A DNA stretch of 8,127 nucleotides, taken from Candidatus Glassiibacteriota bacterium (GTDB taxonomy: Bacteria; Gemmatimonadota; Glassbacteria; GWA2-58-10). The notes beneath the pieces were generated by a model. That model saw nothing but the letters and a program-made list of their open reading frames with translations. It was not told the origin of the DNA and searched no databases. This document shows positions 7,085 through 8,127 of this stretch, in pieces. The position numbers were made by a program, and so were the translations under genes. The stretch lies in assembly GCA_030604975.1 (NCBI GenBank), contig JAUVUV010000077.1, positions 1 through 8,127 of the forward strand. Direction: 5' to 3'. Each line of letters begins with the position of its first letter. Positions within the stretch are counted from its first letter, which is position 1.

Positions 7085-7939
7085 ATGGATTTATCGACTT
7101 TTCAGGAGATTGTCAGCGACACAGCCCTGCGCGGCGAAATACTTTTTCTGGGAATTAAGGAGAAGGGGCGCAGATGGATCGATCCTCCCGATCAAGGCAC
7201 TGTGGTGGCACTCGCCCCTCACCAGGATGATCCTGATTCGGTTGCAGTAACCATGAGCCTTTTCGCACAGGCTGGCTGCCGTGTATGCTACCTGATAGTC
7301 TGCTCCTCTCATGGGGGAGTGACTGACAACTATGCCCTGAAACATGCGGAACTCAATGGCGAGCTGCCGGTGAAAGACCTGGTCAAGTACAAGTTCCGGA
7401 TCAGGTTACAGGAGCAGATCGAAAGCGCCGAGCTGGCCGGTTTCGTGAAAGACCCGGTTGAATTTCTCACGGTTGAGGAAGACGAGGGAGGAAATCTGGT
7501 CGAATCTCCGGAGAATGCGGAACTGATCGAACAGGCACTCGCCGCGAGTAACCCGGATATCGTGATCATGCCTTACGGTGAGGATACTAATGTTGGTCAC
7601 GCTCTGGTTTACCGCTATTTCCATATGTGCGCTCCCAGACTGGCTCTGGCCAGGGGAAAACCCATCCTGGCTCTGTACAACCGCGACCCGAAGACCGCCA
7701 GGATCAGCGAGCAACTGGTGGTGCCTTTCGGCGGGGAGGCTGCACGCTGGAAAGCGCGCTTGCTGCAGACTCACCGCTCCCAGCAGGAGCGTAACCTTCA
7801 ACAGCGCGGTTACGGTTTAGATGAGAGGATCCTGCGCACGAACAGGGAGATCCAGCAGGAACTTCAACAGCGGATCCTGGAGGGCTGGAAAGACGAATGT
7901 CCCTATGCCGAGGCTTTTCAGGTAGAGTTATTTCTCTGA
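7085..7939 (+). CDS. PIG-L (LmbE) family deacetylase
   Basis: This 284-residue protein has no signal peptide and so is probably cytoplasmic. It is a zinc-dependent deacetylase-fold protein related to MshB, BshB and PIG-L, which remove acetyl groups from N-acetylglucosamine-containing molecules. The metal motif reads APHQDDPDS (44-52), with His46 and Asp49 as probable ligands and Asp48 as probable base; it departs from the classic AHPDDE form. The third ligand is probably His172 in GEDTNVGH. The C-terminal region has THRSQQERN...RGYGLDERIL...NR, a pattern seen in one PIG-L subgroup. ATG 7085 is preceded by GAGG 11 bases upstream. It sits 65 bases behind the UroD-like gene with no terminator between, so co-transcription is likely. 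The substrate is unknown; a sugar or thiol-conjugate amide is the family expectation. Confidence 0.87.
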   Translation: MDLSTFQEIVSDTALRGEILFLGIKEKGRRWIDPPDQGTVVALAPHQDDPDSVAVTMSLFAQAGCRVCYLIVCSSHGGVTDNYALKHAELNGELPVKDLVKYKFRIRLQEQIESAELAGFVKDPVEFLTVEEDEGGNLVESPENAELIEQALAASNPDIVIMPYGEDTNVGHALVYRYFHMCAPRLALARGKPILALYNRDPKTARISEQLVVPFGGEAARWKARLLQTHRSQQERNLQQRGYGLDERILRTNREIQQELQQRILEGWKDECPYAEAFQVELFL

Positions 7940-7958
7940 TGATTTGGCTGTAAGTCAA

Positions 7959-7976
7959 TAGTGTCCGGTAAAAATG
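7959..7976. other. Possible insertion-element end (weak)
   Basis: TAGTGTCCGGTAAAAATG resembles the terminal inverted repeats of some bacterial insertion sequences, as far as I remember them. The sequence beyond it is AT-rich and differs from the preceding gene. The matching opposite end would lie outside the window, and no transposase is visible. This is a suggestion only. Confidence 0.2.
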
Positions 7977-7983
7977 GTTTATG

Positions 7984-8004
7984 AATTAAGAGTTGTTCTT
8001 AATT
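7984..8004. repeat. Perfect 8-bp hairpin, AT-rich
   Basis: AATTAAGA (7984-7991) and TCTTAATT (7997-8004) are perfect inverted repeats with a five-base loop (gttgt), 44 bases after the deacetylase stop. The stem has only two G-C pairs and no T tract follows. It is thus a poor intrinsic terminator, and could equally be a protein site or part of a mobile-element end. Confidence 0.4.
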
Positions 8005-8125
8005 AAGGCAGTTGCAGAGAGGTAATGCAAAAGGGATTGATGAACGTAATAACTTTATCTTCATTGAGGTATTTGTTTCTCTCCGCGGCCGCAGGCCGCC
8101 TCATCAGGGCCGCATGTTCGAGAAA
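8003..8125 (-). CDS. Possible C-terminal fragment of a minus-strand gene (partial)
   Basis: Reading leftward from the right edge, one minus-strand frame stays open for 40 residues and ends at a TAA (plus-strand 8003-8005). It has a mixed charged start (FLEHAALMRR...ERNKYLNEDK) and a hydrophobic end (VITFINPFCI). If real, its gene converges on the deacetylase gene. At least two plus-strand frames are also open here, including one from ATG 8025 or 8040, so the coding strand cannot be settled. No family was recognised. Confidence 0.2.
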   Translation of the reverse strand, partial: FLEHAALMRRPAAAERNKYLNEDKVITFINPFCITSLQLP

Positions 8126-8127
8126 CT

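Noticed and set aside
1..8127. CRISPR array, tRNA or rRNA genes
   Set aside because: No regularly spaced direct repeats, cloverleaf-like segments or conserved rRNA stretches were seen by eye; a covariance-model search was not possible.

Overview
The window is about 8.1 kb of bacterial DNA: moderately GC-rich genes, AT-rich gaps and Shine-Dalgarno-type ribosome sites. It carries five full-length plus-strand protein genes, one small probable minus-strand gene and scraps at both edges. There are no rRNA or tRNA genes, CRISPR arrays or phage genes that I can see. MttB-type methyltransferases, UroD-like proteins, PIG-L deacetylases and secreted esterases together are common in uncultured environmental anaerobes (FCB/PVC-like lineages) and in some Firmicutes and Deltaproteobacteria. 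I cannot fix the taxon from this sequence.

Left part (1-5110): the probable tail of an upstream gene ends at 70. After a gap with an inverted repeat come three co-directional genes. They are a membrane-anchored transglutaminase-fold protein (169-1515), an MttB-superfamily methyltransferase without pyrrolysine (1558-2979), and a secreted multidomain esterase (3074-5110). The first two lie 42 bases apart with a strong ribosome site and look co-transcribed. The esterase follows after 94 AT-rich bases, so it may be in the same transcript or have its own promoter.

Middle (5111-5843): a 733-base interval with a small two-helix membrane protein on the minus strand (5256-5516). After it comes an AT-rich stretch with an 18-base inverted repeat touching a TATAAT box, the best candidate control region in the window.

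Right part (5844-7939): a UroD/MtaA-fold protein and a PIG-L (LmbE) family deacetylase, 65 bases apart, probably one transcript. From about 7940 the sequence turns AT-rich and holds an element-end-like motif, a perfect hairpin and only short open frames.

One way the genes could fit together is corrinoid-dependent demethylation: an MttB-type protein takes a methyl group from a quaternary amine and a UroD-fold protein passes it on. The corrinoid carrier is not in the window, however, and the UroD-fold protein lacks the His-x-Cys...Cys zinc ligands of MtaA/MtbA. A canonical pathway is therefore not demonstrated. The esterase and transglutaminase-fold proteins act outside or at the membrane, and the deacetylase and methyltransferases in the cytoplasm.
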